64,000 bases of DNA, taken from NCBI RefSeq assembly GCF_000687715.1, contig NZ_JHXD01000002.1, positions 276,302 to 340,301 of the forward strand, given 5' to 3'. Below, piece by piece: positions 36,317 to 45,193 of this stretch. The notes under the pieces were generated by a model. The model was not told the origin of the DNA. It did not search any database and saw only the letters and a program-made list of their open reading frames with translations. The DNA comes from Xylanibacter ruminicola Ga6B6 (GTDB taxonomy: Bacteria; Bacteroidota; Bacteroidia; Bacteroidales; Bacteroidaceae). Made by a program: the position numbers and the translations under genes. How positions within the stretch are numbered: position 1 is the stretch's first letter; the number at the start of each line of letters is the position of its first letter.

Positions 36317-38410
36317 ATGAGAGATTTGAAAAAATGGCAATTTAGGATTACCTTAATCCTTACTGCTGCAATCCTTATGTCGTGTGGCGGCAACTCGCGC
36401 TCATGGAAGGGAAACAGTAAGTCGGCTAAGGATTCGCTGAAGGTAAGTGCCATAGACAGTATGATTGTAGCTGTTGAGGAAGCAAAGGATTATGAACGTA
36501 AGTTTGCTTTGGCCGACAGTTTGGAAAAGACAGGCGACATCAGTCCTGTAAAGGCAAATTATTGGCGCGGTACTGCTTTGCGCAGCCTGAAGAAAAAAGC
36601 AGCCTCTGAGGCATACTTCAAGAAAGCCTTGGAAGTAGAGGAGTTACAGGAAAAGGATTTGCTCTATTATAGCCGTTCGGCTCGCGTGCTGGCGCAGATG
36701 CTTTCGGTTAAGAACGACTACGAGGCAACGCTTCGTGTAGCAACACCTGCCGTACAGAAACTGGCAGGACATCCTAAGGCACAGTCGGGCGATCTGGCTG
36801 TTCTCTATTATGTAATTGGTTCGGCCCAGATGTATCTTGGTCACGTCGAGGATGCTTCTGAGAGTTACGAGAAATCCTTCGAGCAGTATAAGAAATCTAT
36901 CTCGAAGAAAGATACCAACGGTTCACGTATCCGTTCGGCCATTACCGGTATTAACAATATTACCGTGGCCTGTCTGAACACCCAGCACTATAAGGAGGGT
37001 AAGAAGTGGAACGACCGTACCGACTCTCTGCTGTATGTGTATCGCTTGCGCCCGGATGCCGACTCTGAGGTTTGCGACCACTTTCGCGCCCGTATCCGTT
37101 TGTTCAACGCTTTGACTGCCTATGAGTTCGGTCATCGTGCCGAGGCAGATGCCAGCTTTGCTGCCTTCCAGAAAACTGATTATGCAGCTACCGAGCAGGG
37201 CCAGCTGGATGCTAACGACTATCTGATGAAGGCTCATCGTTTCGAGGAGGCTGCTAAGAACTTCCGTATGCTCGATCACTGGGTTGATGTCCGTGGCATG
37301 AAGATGAATCTTGATAATATCTCGATGTATCTCATTCCTAAGTATCGTGCCAATATCGGTGCTGGCCGTAAGGATTCGGCTATTTACGTAGCCAATCAGA
37401 TTGTAAACGCATACGATTCGGCCCTTGTATGGTCAAAGCGTGATGATACAGCCGAGATGGCAACCATCTACGAAACCCATCAGAAGGAAGAAGAACTGGC
37501 TCGCAGTCAGTGGGAGCTTGAGAAGCGTGGACATGATATTGCCCGTCAGCGTATGATCAGCTTCGGTATTGGAATCCTGCTGCTCACAGGCTTCCTGGGC
37601 TTCTATACATTTCACAAGCGTAAGGCCTTTAACCTGTTGCAGGATGCCTACGATCAGCTTGAAGAGGCGACTTCGGCCCGTGAGCGTATCGAGAGTGAGT
37701 TGCGTATTGCACGCGATATCCAGATGTCGATGATCCCGGCCTCTAATCTTGAGAGCGAGGGGTTGGATCTGTTTGCATCGATGACGCCAGCCAAGGAGGT
37801 TGGTGGTGACCTGTACGACTACTTCCTTGAGAAGGATCACCTTTATATTGCTATCGGCGACGTATCTGGTAAGGGTGTGCCTGCCTCACTGTTCATGGCT
37901 CAGGTTATCCGCCTGTTCCGTGCCATGGCTAAGCAGCACTACACGCCTGCTGATATTTGTACCCGCATCAACAACGAGTTGACCGAGAATAACGAGAACG
38001 GTATGTTCATCACCATGTTCATTGGTTTGATCGACCTGAATAGCGGTCGTCTCGACTTCTGTAACGCAGGTCATAATCCTCCCGTACTGGGTGGCGATGC
38101 TGATGGTGGTAACTTCCTGAAGATGATTCCAAACGCACCTATCGGTTTGTGGCAGGGCCTTGAGTTCGAAGGTGAGTTTATCGAGAGCATCAAGGGTAAG
38201 CCTCTCTTCATCTATACCGATGGTTTGAACGAGGCCGAGAACCCCGATCTGGTTCGCTTTGGCGACGACCACATGCTGGATGTTCTCCGTCATACCGAGT
38301 TCGCTAACGCCATGCAGGTGGTTGAGAGCTTGAAGCGTCAGGTAGAGGAGCACCGTCAGGGTGCCGATCCAAACGACGACCTCACCATGATGTGCCTGAA
38401 GGTAGGATAA
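36317..38410 (+). CDS. SpoIIE-type PP2C phosphatase with TPR sensor region
   Basis: Envelope-anchored signalling phosphatase. N-terminus ends LMSC with candidate lipid cysteine C23, then a long TPR-like helical region (about 40-390), one membrane helix (about 413-432, ISFGIGILLLTGFLGFYTF), a coiled coil, and a PP2C/SpoIIE domain (about 465-697). The domain has the metal-binding Asp residues in GGDLYDYF and AIGDVSGKGVPASLF, IGLIDLNSGRLDFCNAGHNPP and FIYTDGLNEAENP. Known relatives dephosphorylate STAS anti-anti-sigma-like proteins. A STAS-like/ATPase pair lies at 61113-62381, but nothing ties them together directly. Ends with a strong terminator. Confidence 0.9.
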   Translation: MRDLKKWQFRITLILTAAILMSCGGNSRSWKGNSKSAKDSLKVSAIDSMIVAVEEAKDYERKFALADSLEKTGDISPVKANYWRGTALRSLKKKAASEAYFKKALEVEELQEKDLLYYSRSARVLAQMLSVKNDYEATLRVATPAVQKLAGHPKAQSGDLAVLYYVIGSAQMYLGHVEDASESYEKSFEQYKKSISKKDTNGSRIRSAITGINNITVACLNTQHYKEGKKWNDRTDSLLYVYRLRPDADSEVCDHFRARIRLFNALTAYEFGHRAEADASFAAFQKTDYAATEQGQLDANDYLMKAHRFEEAAKNFRMLDHWVDVRGMKMNLDNISMYLIPKYRANIGAGRKDSAIYVANQIVNAYDSALVWSKRDDTAEMATIYETHQKEEELARSQWELEKRGHDIARQRMISFGIGILLLTGFLGFYTFHKRKAFNLLQDAYDQLEEATSARERIESELRIARDIQMSMIPASNLESEGLDLFASMTPAKEVGGDLYDYFLEKDHLYIAIGDVSGKGVPASLFMAQVIRLFRAMAKQHYTPADICTRINNELTENNENGMFITMFIGLIDLNSGRLDFCNAGHNPPVLGGDADGGNFLKMIPNAPIGLWQGLEFEGEFIESIKGKPLFIYTDGLNEAENPDLVRFGDDHMLDVLRHTEFANAMQVVESLKRQVEEHRQGADPNDDLTMMCLKVG

Positions 38411-38436
38411 TACCCAAATTATATACCGATATCATC

Positions 38437-38468
38437 AAAAAGTGCCGCAACGCGTTGCGGTGCTTTTT
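38437..38468 (+). terminator. Terminator after the SpoIIE-type gene
   Basis: AAAAAGTGCCGCAAC pairs with GTTGCGGTGCTTTTT (two wobble pairs), with A and T runs on both sides. The stem contains the palindrome GCAACGCGTTGC, which recurs at 38657. Confidence 0.85.
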
Positions 38469-38480
38469 GCGTATATGCGC

Positions 38481-38511
38481 TTGCATTTTTAGAAAAAAAT
38501 GCTCATATTTG
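38481..38511 (+). promoter_or_regulatory. Promoter of the intergenic RNA candidate
   Basis: TTG at 38481-38483, 20 bases, CATATTTG at 38504-38511 (one mismatch to TAnnTTTG), then CA-rich DNA. Confidence 0.55.
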
Positions 38512-38515
38512 CAAT

Positions 38516-38680
38516 ACCAAAACAACACAAATATTCATATAATAGGCCATTTGATGGTATCACAATAGGGTTGTCTTGTTGCACATATCATTGAATTTAA
38601 TTAGTTAGATAAGGTCACCGGCTTGCGAAAGTCGGTGGCCCATCTAACTGGGGAGAGCAACGCGTTGCGCAATTTTTTTT
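38516..38680 (+). ncRNA. Structured small RNA candidate, possibly 6S-like
   Basis: The 339 bases between the SpoIIE and LacI genes contain no reading frame but a promoter, folded elements and a T8 tract, giving a transcript of about 165 bases. Seen: CAAAACAAC near the 5' end faces GTTGTCTTG at 38571; CCATTTGATGG forms a small hairpin; a 12-bp stem GGTCACCGGCTT/AAGTCGGTGGCC (38613-38640) closes on a GCGA tetraloop and is extended by TTAGTTAGAT/ATCTAACTGG. Last comes GCAACGCGTTGC with T8 at 38673-38680. Size and long rod shape fit 6S-like RNAs described in Bacteroidales, but I cannot match a family by eye. A leader for the LacI gene is the alternative. Confidence 0.55.
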
Positions 38681-38685
38681 AAGTG

Positions 38686-38706
38686 TTGCGTATGATGTTT
38701 ACGCAA
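38686..38706. promoter_or_regulatory. Inverted repeat at the LacI-family promoter
   Basis: TTGCGTA (38686-38692), 7 bases, TACGCAA (38700-38706): perfect 7-base arms just upstream of the -7 box of the regulator gene. A likely operator, perhaps for autoregulation. Confidence 0.45.
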
Positions 38707-38713
38707 AAATTTG

Positions 38714-38721
38714 TATTTTTG
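38714..38721 (+). promoter_or_regulatory. -7 element of the LacI-family gene
   Basis: TATTTTTG, 28 bases before the ATG at 38750. No TTG at the standard distance. Confidence 0.5.
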
Positions 38722-38749
38722 TGCTGACTAACATTATACAACGACTTAG

Positions 38750-39748
38750 ATGAAAAGAATTTCGCAGCGAGAAATCGCTAACTTATTGGGTGTCAACGTC
38801 TCTACCGTATCTCGTGCTTTGCGAGGTCTCGAAGGCGTTAGTCAGGAATTACGTCAGAAAATTCTTAGTCTTGCCAAGGAGCAGGGCTATCGTCCCAATC
38901 CGTTTGCTGTAAGCTTACGTTACGATACCACCCGTACCATTGGTATTGTGGTGCCCGATGTATCGTTCAGCCATTATGCCCATATCGTGAAGCGTATCGA
39001 GGCCGAGGCCCGCAAAGTGGGCTATATGTGTATCATCACCGACTCTGACGACAAGTACGAGAACGAAAAGAATTGTATCGACTTGCTGGTGAATATGCAT
39101 GTCGAGGGTATTATCGTTTGCCTGGCTCAGGAAACCACCGACTTTTCGCATATTCAGCATCTCCGTAAGATTCACATGCCTGTGGTGCTGTTTGATAGAG
39201 ATGCTGCTATCGACATCTCGTCGGTGATTATCAACGATGCCGAGTCAGCCCGCGAAGTAACCAATCGTTTGATTGACAGTGGCGCTAAGCGTATTGCTTT
39301 CTTAGGTGGACCTAACAAGATGAAGCAGACGTCGGAGCGTAAGCATGGCTATCTCGAGGCTTTGCGCGAACGTGGAATCCCCATCCAGAAAGAGTTGGTA
39401 AAGTGTAATTTCATCAGTTTCAACTCTGGTTTGTCGGATACTAATGATCTTCTCGATTTGCCTGAGCCCCCCGATGCTATCATTGCCAGTCATGGTCTGC
39501 TCACCACATCGGCCATGAAAGCCATCGAGAGTCGTGGGCTGCGTATCCCCGATGACATCTCAATCGTGGGTTATTTGAGCGATTGGATCTCTGATGTGTT
39601 AACCCCTCGTGTGTCGTTTGTTGAACAGAACCAGAAAGAGATGGGCATCAAAGCCTTTAAACTATTGCACGACCAGATGGATGGCGATACCTGCGTACAG
39701 CATGTCATCGTAAAAGCCCGTCTGGAGTTGCGCGACAGTACTCGATAA
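38750..39748 (+). CDS. LacI-family transcriptional regulator
   Basis: DNA-binding HTH at 4-50 (SQREIANLLGVNVSTVSRAL, hinge region YRPNPFAVSLR) and a periplasmic-binding-protein-like sugar sensor (about 60-332, IGIVVPDVSFSHYAHIVKRIE, VSFVEQNQKEMGIKAFKLL). Full length. The effector is unknown. No sugar operon is adjacent; the next gene is an outer-membrane receptor 122 bases downstream. Palindromes with GCAACGCGTTGC and TTGCGTA-N7-TACGCAA precede it. Confidence 0.93.
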   Translation: MKRISQREIANLLGVNVSTVSRALRGLEGVSQELRQKILSLAKEQGYRPNPFAVSLRYDTTRTIGIVVPDVSFSHYAHIVKRIEAEARKVGYMCIITDSDDKYENEKNCIDLLVNMHVEGIIVCLAQETTDFSHIQHLRKIHMPVVLFDRDAAIDISSVIINDAESAREVTNRLIDSGAKRIAFLGGPNKMKQTSERKHGYLEALRERGIPIQKELVKCNFISFNSGLSDTNDLLDLPEPPDAIIASHGLLTTSAMKAIESRGLRIPDDISIVGYLSDWISDVLTPRVSFVEQNQKEMGIKAFKLLHDQMDGDTCVQHVIVKARLELRDSTR

Positions 39749-39870
39749 CAAGCGCGATACGATTTTTGCACAATTTTCAAAACTTAATACTTTTACCGAG
39801 GGTGTAGGCCTTGGCCTGTCGCTGTGTAAGCGAACCTCCCCAAACCAACATAAAATTTTTAGTTAGTAGT

Positions 39871-42774
39871 ATGTACAAATTATTTAGGTCTTTTTTAGTT
39901 TTAACTTTATTATCTGTTACCTTTAGTGCTGCGGCGCAGCCCGACCCCGAGGACAGAAAGCTTACTATCCGCGGACAGGTGCGTGATGCCGAGCTGAAGG
40001 AACCGATGGTGCAGGCCACCATCCAGTTGTTTACCGCTTCCGATAGTACGTTTGTAGGCGGCACCGTTAGTAACGAGCGCGGTAACTTTTATCTTACCGC
40101 CCCTTCCAGTGGCACCTACCGCATCAAAATCTCGTCGGTAGGCTATCAGACCATCGAACGCGAGATAACGCTGCGTCGTAACGCTAATCAGGATTTGGGC
40201 AACCTGCTCATGGAAACCGAGAGTATCATGCTGCAGGAGGCTGTTATCACCGGTCGTGCCGCACAAGTCATCGTTAAAAAGGATACCATCCTGTATAACC
40301 CCGAGGCCTACCGCACGCCCGAGGGCTCGCCTATCGAGGAGCTCATCAAGCGTATTCCCGGTGCCGAGGTGGATGAGGATGGCAACATCACCATCAATGG
40401 TAAGCAGGTGAAAAAGATTCTGCTGGATGGTAAGGAATTTATGCTGGGCGATGTTGAGACGGCACTGAAGAATATCCCCGTGAGCATCATCCAGAACATG
40501 AAGTTCTACGATCAGCAGAGCGATGAGTCGCGTATCACCGGTATCGAGGATGGCGAGAAGGAAACCGTGCTCGACTTCTCTATCAAGAAAGGTATGAACC
40601 GCGGCTACATGACCAACCTCGACCTGGGTGGCGGTACCAAGCACCGCTATGCCTCGCGTGGTATGGGTAGCAGCTTTACCGATAAAACGCGCTTTGTGCT
40701 GTTGGGCAACTTTAATAATAAGGAGGAGAATGCCGGTTGGTGGAACCGTCGTGGCTTGAACTCGCGCAAGATGTTAGGCACCAACTTTAACTTTGATGAT
40801 AACGATAAGCTCAAGATTGATGCCAGCGTGCGTTGGAACCACCGTGGTGGCGACAACCAGACCGAGAATGCCAAGGAGGATTTCTACAGCGAGGGCAGCA
40901 CCTTCTCTAACACCCTTACGGCCAACTATACCCGTAGCGATAACTGGTGGGGTAACCTGCGCTTTGAGTGGAAGCCCGACAGTCTGACCAATATCCTGGT
41001 ACGTGCCAACGGTAGCTATGGTACCAGCGATGGCACTACCCAGTCGATGGCTGCCACCTACGATGCCGACCCTTATCTGTATGCCACCGACCCGCTCAAC
41101 CAGCTCTCGGTGCTCAAGCCCTATGCCATTAACCAGAACTTGAATGCCAACCTGACGTATGGCGAAAACAAGAATGCCTGGGCCATGCTGCAGCTGTATC
41201 GCCGCTTGAACCCTCGTGGTCGTAACATCATTCTGCGTGTTGAGGGTAGTGCTGGCGATAGCGAGAACCAGAGCGTATCCGACAACGAGGTGCTGCTGTT
41301 CCGTAAGCAGGATCAGTATGGTAACGATTCTACCTACTATACCGCCCGTTACAGCACTACGCCTGCCGATAACTGGGGCTATGTGCTGCGTACATCCTAC
41401 AGCGAACCCCTGTGGAAAGGTGCCCACCTGCAACTCAGCTACGAGTTGCGTTATAACCAGAACAAGAGCGACCGTCTGACTTACGACTTCAGTCACATGT
41501 CTACGAACATCTTCGAGGGCATCACCCCCGAGTACCGCACCTGGGATCCCTGGCTGCACAGTGTGTACGATAAACTCGACGATTACCTGGAGCGCGACCT
41601 GAGCCGCTATTCCGAGTATAAGAACTATACCCACAACGTGCGCCTGAACCTGCGCCACCGTGTCGAGAAGTACGATTACAACATCGGTTTCCTGGTTCAG
41701 CCCCAGCACTCTAACTTTATCCAGAACTACCGTGGTGTGTATGTAGATACCGTGCGTAATGTAACCAACCTTACGCCAACCTTCGATTTCCACTATAAGT
41801 TCAGCGACCAGAGTAACCTGTGGCTGCACTACCGTGGCGATACCCGTCAGCCTGAGATGACCCAGTTGCTTGATATCACCGACGATTCTAATCCGCTTTA
41901 CGTCACCATGGGTAACCCTGGTCTGAAGCCTCAGTTCACCAGCTCGCTCAATGGTTATTACAACAACTATATTGTGCGTTACAAGCGTAGTATCGTGGTT
42001 TATGCCAACTACCGCCATATCCGCAACTCCATCTCAAACCTGGTGCGTTACAACCCCGAAACAGGTGGTAGCATCACCCGTCCCGAGAATATCAATGGTA
42101 ACTGGAACGTCAATGCCGGCTTTACCTTTAATACGGCGCTCGATAGCACTGCCCATTGGAATGTAGGTACCGATACCCGTGTGCGCTATAACAATCTGGT
42201 GAGCTATGTGGCACAGGATAAGGCCGATGCCGCCAAGAACACCACCCGTACCACCAACCTGAACGAACGCATCACCATGGGCTACCGTAACGATTGGCTC
42301 GAGGTGTCGCTCGATGGCCAGCTCAACTACCAGCACACCCGCAACGAGCTGCAGCCCACAGCCAACCTCGATACCTGGCAGTTTAACTACGGTGGACAGT
42401 TCCTGGTGCGCCTGCCGCTCGACTTCGAGTTGAGCATGAACCTGCACGAGCGCAGTCGTCGTGGCTATAACGATGCCTCGATGAATACCAATGAGCTGAT
42501 ATGGAATGGTCAGGTATCCAAGCCGTTCCTCAAGAATAAGTCGCTCATCGTGGCCCTTAACTTCTACGATCTGTTGGGGCAGCAGAGCAACTACGAGCGT
42601 TGGGTAAACGCCACTGGCCGTAGCGATACCCGCTTCAACAGCGTTAACTCTTACGCCATGCTGCATGTACGTTACCGCCTGAATATGTTCGGAGGCAAGA
42701 TCGACACCGAGGGCCGTTACGACAAGAAGTGGGGCGGCCGCGACAACCGTGGTCGTGGTGGCTGGCGCCGATAA
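39871..42774 (+). CDS. Outer-membrane beta-barrel receptor (TonB-dependent-like)
   Basis: Signal peptide MYKLFRSFLVLTLLSVTFSAAAQ, a carboxypeptidase-regulatory-like domain (about 30-110, LTIRGQVRDAELKEPMVQATI), a plug-like region (about 125-215, PEGSPIEELIKRIPGAEVDEDG and GKQVKKILLDGKEF) and a long barrel rich in aromatic strands. It resembles the OMP_b-brl_3 family rather than SusC; no SusD partner follows. The basic, Gly-rich C-terminus (GGRDNRGRGGWRR) is unlike a normal barrel end with terminal Phe. The 120-base leader carries two small hairpins (AGGCCTTGGCCT, TCGCT-GTGTA-AGCGA). Start at 39871 begins the signal peptide. Substrate unknown. Confidence 0.85.
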   Translation: MYKLFRSFLVLTLLSVTFSAAAQPDPEDRKLTIRGQVRDAELKEPMVQATIQLFTASDSTFVGGTVSNERGNFYLTAPSSGTYRIKISSVGYQTIEREITLRRNANQDLGNLLMETESIMLQEAVITGRAAQVIVKKDTILYNPEAYRTPEGSPIEELIKRIPGAEVDEDGNITINGKQVKKILLDGKEFMLGDVETALKNIPVSIIQNMKFYDQQSDESRITGIEDGEKETVLDFSIKKGMNRGYMTNLDLGGGTKHRYASRGMGSSFTDKTRFVLLGNFNNKEENAGWWNRRGLNSRKMLGTNFNFDDNDKLKIDASVRWNHRGGDNQTENAKEDFYSEGSTFSNTLTANYTRSDNWWGNLRFEWKPDSLTNILVRANGSYGTSDGTTQSMAATYDADPYLYATDPLNQLSVLKPYAINQNLNANLTYGENKNAWAMLQLYRRLNPRGRNIILRVEGSAGDSENQSVSDNEVLLFRKQDQYGNDSTYYTARYSTTPADNWGYVLRTSYSEPLWKGAHLQLSYELRYNQNKSDRLTYDFSHMSTNIFEGITPEYRTWDPWLHSVYDKLDDYLERDLSRYSEYKNYTHNVRLNLRHRVEKYDYNIGFLVQPQHSNFIQNYRGVYVDTVRNVTNLTPTFDFHYKFSDQSNLWLHYRGDTRQPEMTQLLDITDDSNPLYVTMGNPGLKPQFTSSLNGYYNNYIVRYKRSIVVYANYRHIRNSISNLVRYNPETGGSITRPENINGNWNVNAGFTFNTALDSTAHWNVGTDTRVRYNNLVSYVAQDKADAAKNTTRTTNLNERITMGYRNDWLEVSLDGQLNYQHTRNELQPTANLDTWQFNYGGQFLVRLPLDFELSMNLHERSRRGYNDASMNTNELIWNGQVSKPFLKNKSLIVALNFYDLLGQQSNYERWVNATGRSDTRFNSVNSYAMLHVRYRLNMFGGKIDTEGRYDKKWGGRDNRGRGGWRR

Positions 42775-42785
42775 ACACTAAAAAG

Positions 42786-42820
42786 AACTGCAATTTTTTT
42801 CCAAATTGCAGTTTTTTTTA
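42786..42820 (+). terminator. Terminator after the outer-membrane receptor
   Basis: AACTGCAATTT pairs with AAATTGCAGTT (11 bp perfect), followed by a T run. Confidence 0.9.
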
Positions 42821-42838
42821 TCAATGTGCGAATAAATT

Positions 42839-42869
42839 TTGGTTGTTTCAGTGTTTTTTGTTTCCTTTG
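42839..42869 (+). promoter_or_regulatory. Promoter of the ThiD-like/AraC gene
   Basis: TTG at 42839-42841, 20 bases, TTCCTTTG at 42862-42869 (one mismatch). It ends 5 bases before the ATG at 42875, so the mRNA may be leaderless. Confidence 0.55.
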
Positions 42870-42874
42870 CACCC

Positions 42875-43765
42875 ATGAATACGATACTCACGATAACAGG
42901 TAGCGACGGTACAGGTGGTTCTGGTGTTCAGGCCGACATCCGACTCATCGGTGCGTTAGGCGGTGCTGCAGCATCGGCTATCACGTCGATTACCGTGCAG
43001 AACACCCTGGGTATCCAGGAGTTCCACGATCTGCCTGCCTCTGTGGTTCGTCAACAGGTCGAGGCCATCATCAACGACCTCCAGCCGCAAGTCATCAAGA
43101 TTGGTCTGGTGCGCCGTATCGATGTGGTCGAGATGCTGGCCGATGTGCTCAAGCGCTATCAGCCCAAGCACATCATCTACGCCCCCGTGCTCACATCTAC
43201 CAAAGGCGAACAACTGGTTCTGCCCCGTGTGTACGAGGCCATCCAGCGCCTGCTCATACCGCTGTGTACGGTGGTTCTGGCGCCATCCGATCTGCCTGGC
43301 GGTCCCCGTCGCCATGGTCTTGCCAACCAGTTAGGTTCGGCTTTGGCCTACTATCTCAGTCTCGACGAGAAGGTGAGCGATGCCCTGTTGCATGCGCAAA
43401 CTTATCTCAAGCAGTTGCCAGCTGTTTATGCCGATGGTAACACGCGTAGCGAGGAGCTTTACAATCAGTTCCTGGATGCTGTTGAGCATTACTACAACCG
43501 CTATGCCGATGTGGCTTTCTATGCCGAGCAGCTTAATGTCAGTGCGCGCTATCTGGCACAGGTCACCCGTCAGATTGCCGGTCGTTCGCCCAAGGCCATC
43601 ATCGACGAGCGTATCACTGCCGAGATTGCCAAACTGATTACCACAACCAACAAGCCACTCAAGGACGTAGCCCTGTGTCTGGGCTTCTCGTCGCAGGCCC
43701 ACCTGTCGCGTTTCTTCAAAAAGCGCAAAGGTGTTTCGCCCACCGAATTTCAACATAAACAATAA
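42875..43765 (+). CDS. ThiD/PdxK-like domain fused to an AraC-type DNA-binding domain
   Basis: The N-terminal ~185 residues have a ribokinase-like fold related to hydroxymethylpyrimidine/pyridoxal kinases ([38 protein letters not shown]). The C-terminal ~100 residues are an AraC helix-turn-helix pair ([40 protein letters not shown]). The kinase catalytic loop, normally GTGC or GTGD, reads [10 protein letters not shown], and the TPN loop reads APSDLPGG, so catalysis is doubtful. It lies just upstream of pdxS and pdxT. The likely role is a B6-vitamer-sensing regulator of PLP synthesis; that is inference. Start at 42875 is set by homology to ThiD N-termini and by the promoter. Confidence 0.85.
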   Translation: MNTILTITGSDGTGGSGVQADIRLIGALGGAAASAITSITVQNTLGIQEFHDLPASVVRQQVEAIINDLQPQVIKIGLVRRIDVVEMLADVLKRYQPKHIIYAPVLTSTKGEQLVLPRVYEAIQRLLIPLCTVVLAPSDLPGGPRRHGLANQLGSALAYYLSLDEKVSDALLHAQTYLKQLPAVYADGNTRSEELYNQFLDAVEHYYNRYADVAFYAEQLNVSARYLAQVTRQIAGRSPKAIIDERITAEIAKLITTTNKPLKDVALCLGFSSQAHLSRFFKKRKGVSPTEFQHKQ

Positions 43766-43772
43766 TAAAACA

Positions 43773-44648
43773 ATGACAAACGAAAGACAAGCGTTAAACC
43801 GCCAGTTAGCTCAGATGCTGAAGGGTGGTGTTATCATGGACGTGACTACTCCCGAGCAGGCCAAGATAGCCGAAGAGGCTGGTGCCTGCGCTGTAATGGC
43901 CCTCGAACGTATCCCTGCCGACATCCGTGCAGCAGGTGGTGTCAGCCGTATGAGCGACCCTAAGATGATTCGTGGCATCCAGGAGGCTGTAACCATTCCT
44001 GTGATGGCCAAGTGCCGTATCGGTCATATCGCCGAGGCTCAGATCCTGCAGGCTATCGAGATTGATTATATCGATGAGAGCGAGGTGCTCAGCCCTGCTG
44101 ACAACATCTATCATATCGATAAGACCAAGTTTGATGTACCCTTTGTGTGTGGTGCCAAGAACCTGGGCGAGGCCCTGCGCCGTATTGCCGAGGGTGCTAC
44201 CATGATTCGTACCAAGGGCGAACCAGGTACCGGCGATGTAGTACAGGCCGTGAGCCACATGCGTCTGATGCAGAGCGAAATCCGTCGCTTGGTATCGATG
44301 AGCGAGGACGAGCTCTTCGAGGCTGCCAAGCAGTTGCAGGCCCCTTACGAGCTGGTACGCTACGTACACGATAATGGCAAGCTGCCTGTAGTTAACTTTG
44401 CTGCTGGTGGTGTGGCAACCCCTGCCGATGCTGCGCTCATGATGCAACTCGGTGCCGAGGGTGTGTTTGTTGGTAGCGGCATCTTCAAGAGTGGCAACCC
44501 CGCCAAGCGTGCTGCCGCCATCGTACAGGCCGTAACCAACTATCAGGATGCCAAGCTGCTGGCCGAACTTTCTGAGGATCTTGGCGAGGCTATGGTAGGT
44601 ATCAACGAGCAGGAGATCCAGCTCTTAATGGCCGAACGTGGTAAGTGA
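43773..44648 (+). CDS. pdxS: Pyridoxal 5'-phosphate synthase, PdxS subunit
   Basis: Condenses ribose-5-phosphate, glyceraldehyde-3-phosphate and ammonia into PLP. TIM barrel with [44 protein letters not shown] (active-site Lys) and the phosphate loop [22 protein letters not shown] at 43773, 7 bases after the ThiD-like/AraC gene; the stop overlaps the pdxT start by one base. Confidence 0.97.
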   Translation: MTNERQALNRQLAQMLKGGVIMDVTTPEQAKIAEEAGACAVMALERIPADIRAAGGVSRMSDPKMIRGIQEAVTIPVMAKCRIGHIAEAQILQAIEIDYIDESEVLSPADNIYHIDKTKFDVPFVCGAKNLGEALRRIAEGATMIRTKGEPGTGDVVQAVSHMRLMQSEIRRLVSMSEDELFEAAKQLQAPYELVRYVHDNGKLPVVNFAAGGVATPADAALMMQLGAEGVFVGSGIFKSGNPAKRAAAIVQAVTNYQDAKLLAELSEDLGEAMVGINEQEIQLLMAERGK

Positions 44649-45193
44649 TGAAAGTGGCTGTATTGGCCCTGCAAGGGGCATTTATAGAGCACGAGCAGGT
44701 GCTGCAACGCCTAGGCGTTGAAACTGTCGAAATCCGACAGTTAAAGGATTGGCAGCAGCCTATCGATGCGCTGATTCTGCCTGGTGGCGAAAGCACCGTG
44801 CAGATGCGCCTGCTCAAGGAGTTGGGACTGCTGGAACCCATCCGCCAGGCCATTGCCGACGGTATGCCCGTGCTGGGCACCTGTGCCGGCATGATCCTGC
44901 TCTCACAGGGTTATCTGGGCACCATGCATATCCGTGTGCGCCGCAACGCCTACGGGCGCCAGTTGGGCAGTTTCCATACCACTGGCTCTGTCGAAGGCAT
45001 TGGCGACGACGTGCCCATGACCTTTATCCGTGCACCGTATATCGAAGAGGTGCTATCGGCCGACTGCCAACCGATAGCCGAAGTAGATGGCCATATCGTT
45101 GCCGCTCGTCAGGGTAACCAGATTGCCACGGCATTCCACCCCGAACTCGACGACGATACCCGTCTGCACCAATTGCTTATTTCGTTACAATAA
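44648..45193 (+). CDS. pdxT: Pyridoxal 5'-phosphate synthase, glutaminase subunit PdxT
   Basis: Releases ammonia from glutamine for PdxS. Class I glutamine amidotransferase: LPGGESTVQMRLL, nucleophile Cys in GTCAGMILL, and the His/Glu pair in TAFHPELDDDTRLH. Start is the ATG at 44648 (TGATG overlap with pdxS) rather than the GTG one codon earlier. The last 17 bases overlap the 3' end of the convergent GH2 gene. Confidence 0.96.
   Translation: MKVAVLALQGAFIEHEQVLQRLGVETVEIRQLKDWQQPIDALILPGGESTVQMRLLKELGLLEPIRQAIADGMPVLGTCAGMILLSQGYLGTMHIRVRRNAYGRQLGSFHTTGSVEGIGDDVPMTFIRAPYIEEVLSADCQPIAEVDGHIVAARQGNQIATAFHPELDDDTRLHQLLISLQ

Noticed and set aside
38447..38458. First GCAACGCGTTGC copy as a LacI operator
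   Set aside because: It forms the tip of a 15-bp terminator stem with A and T runs, which explains the symmetry.
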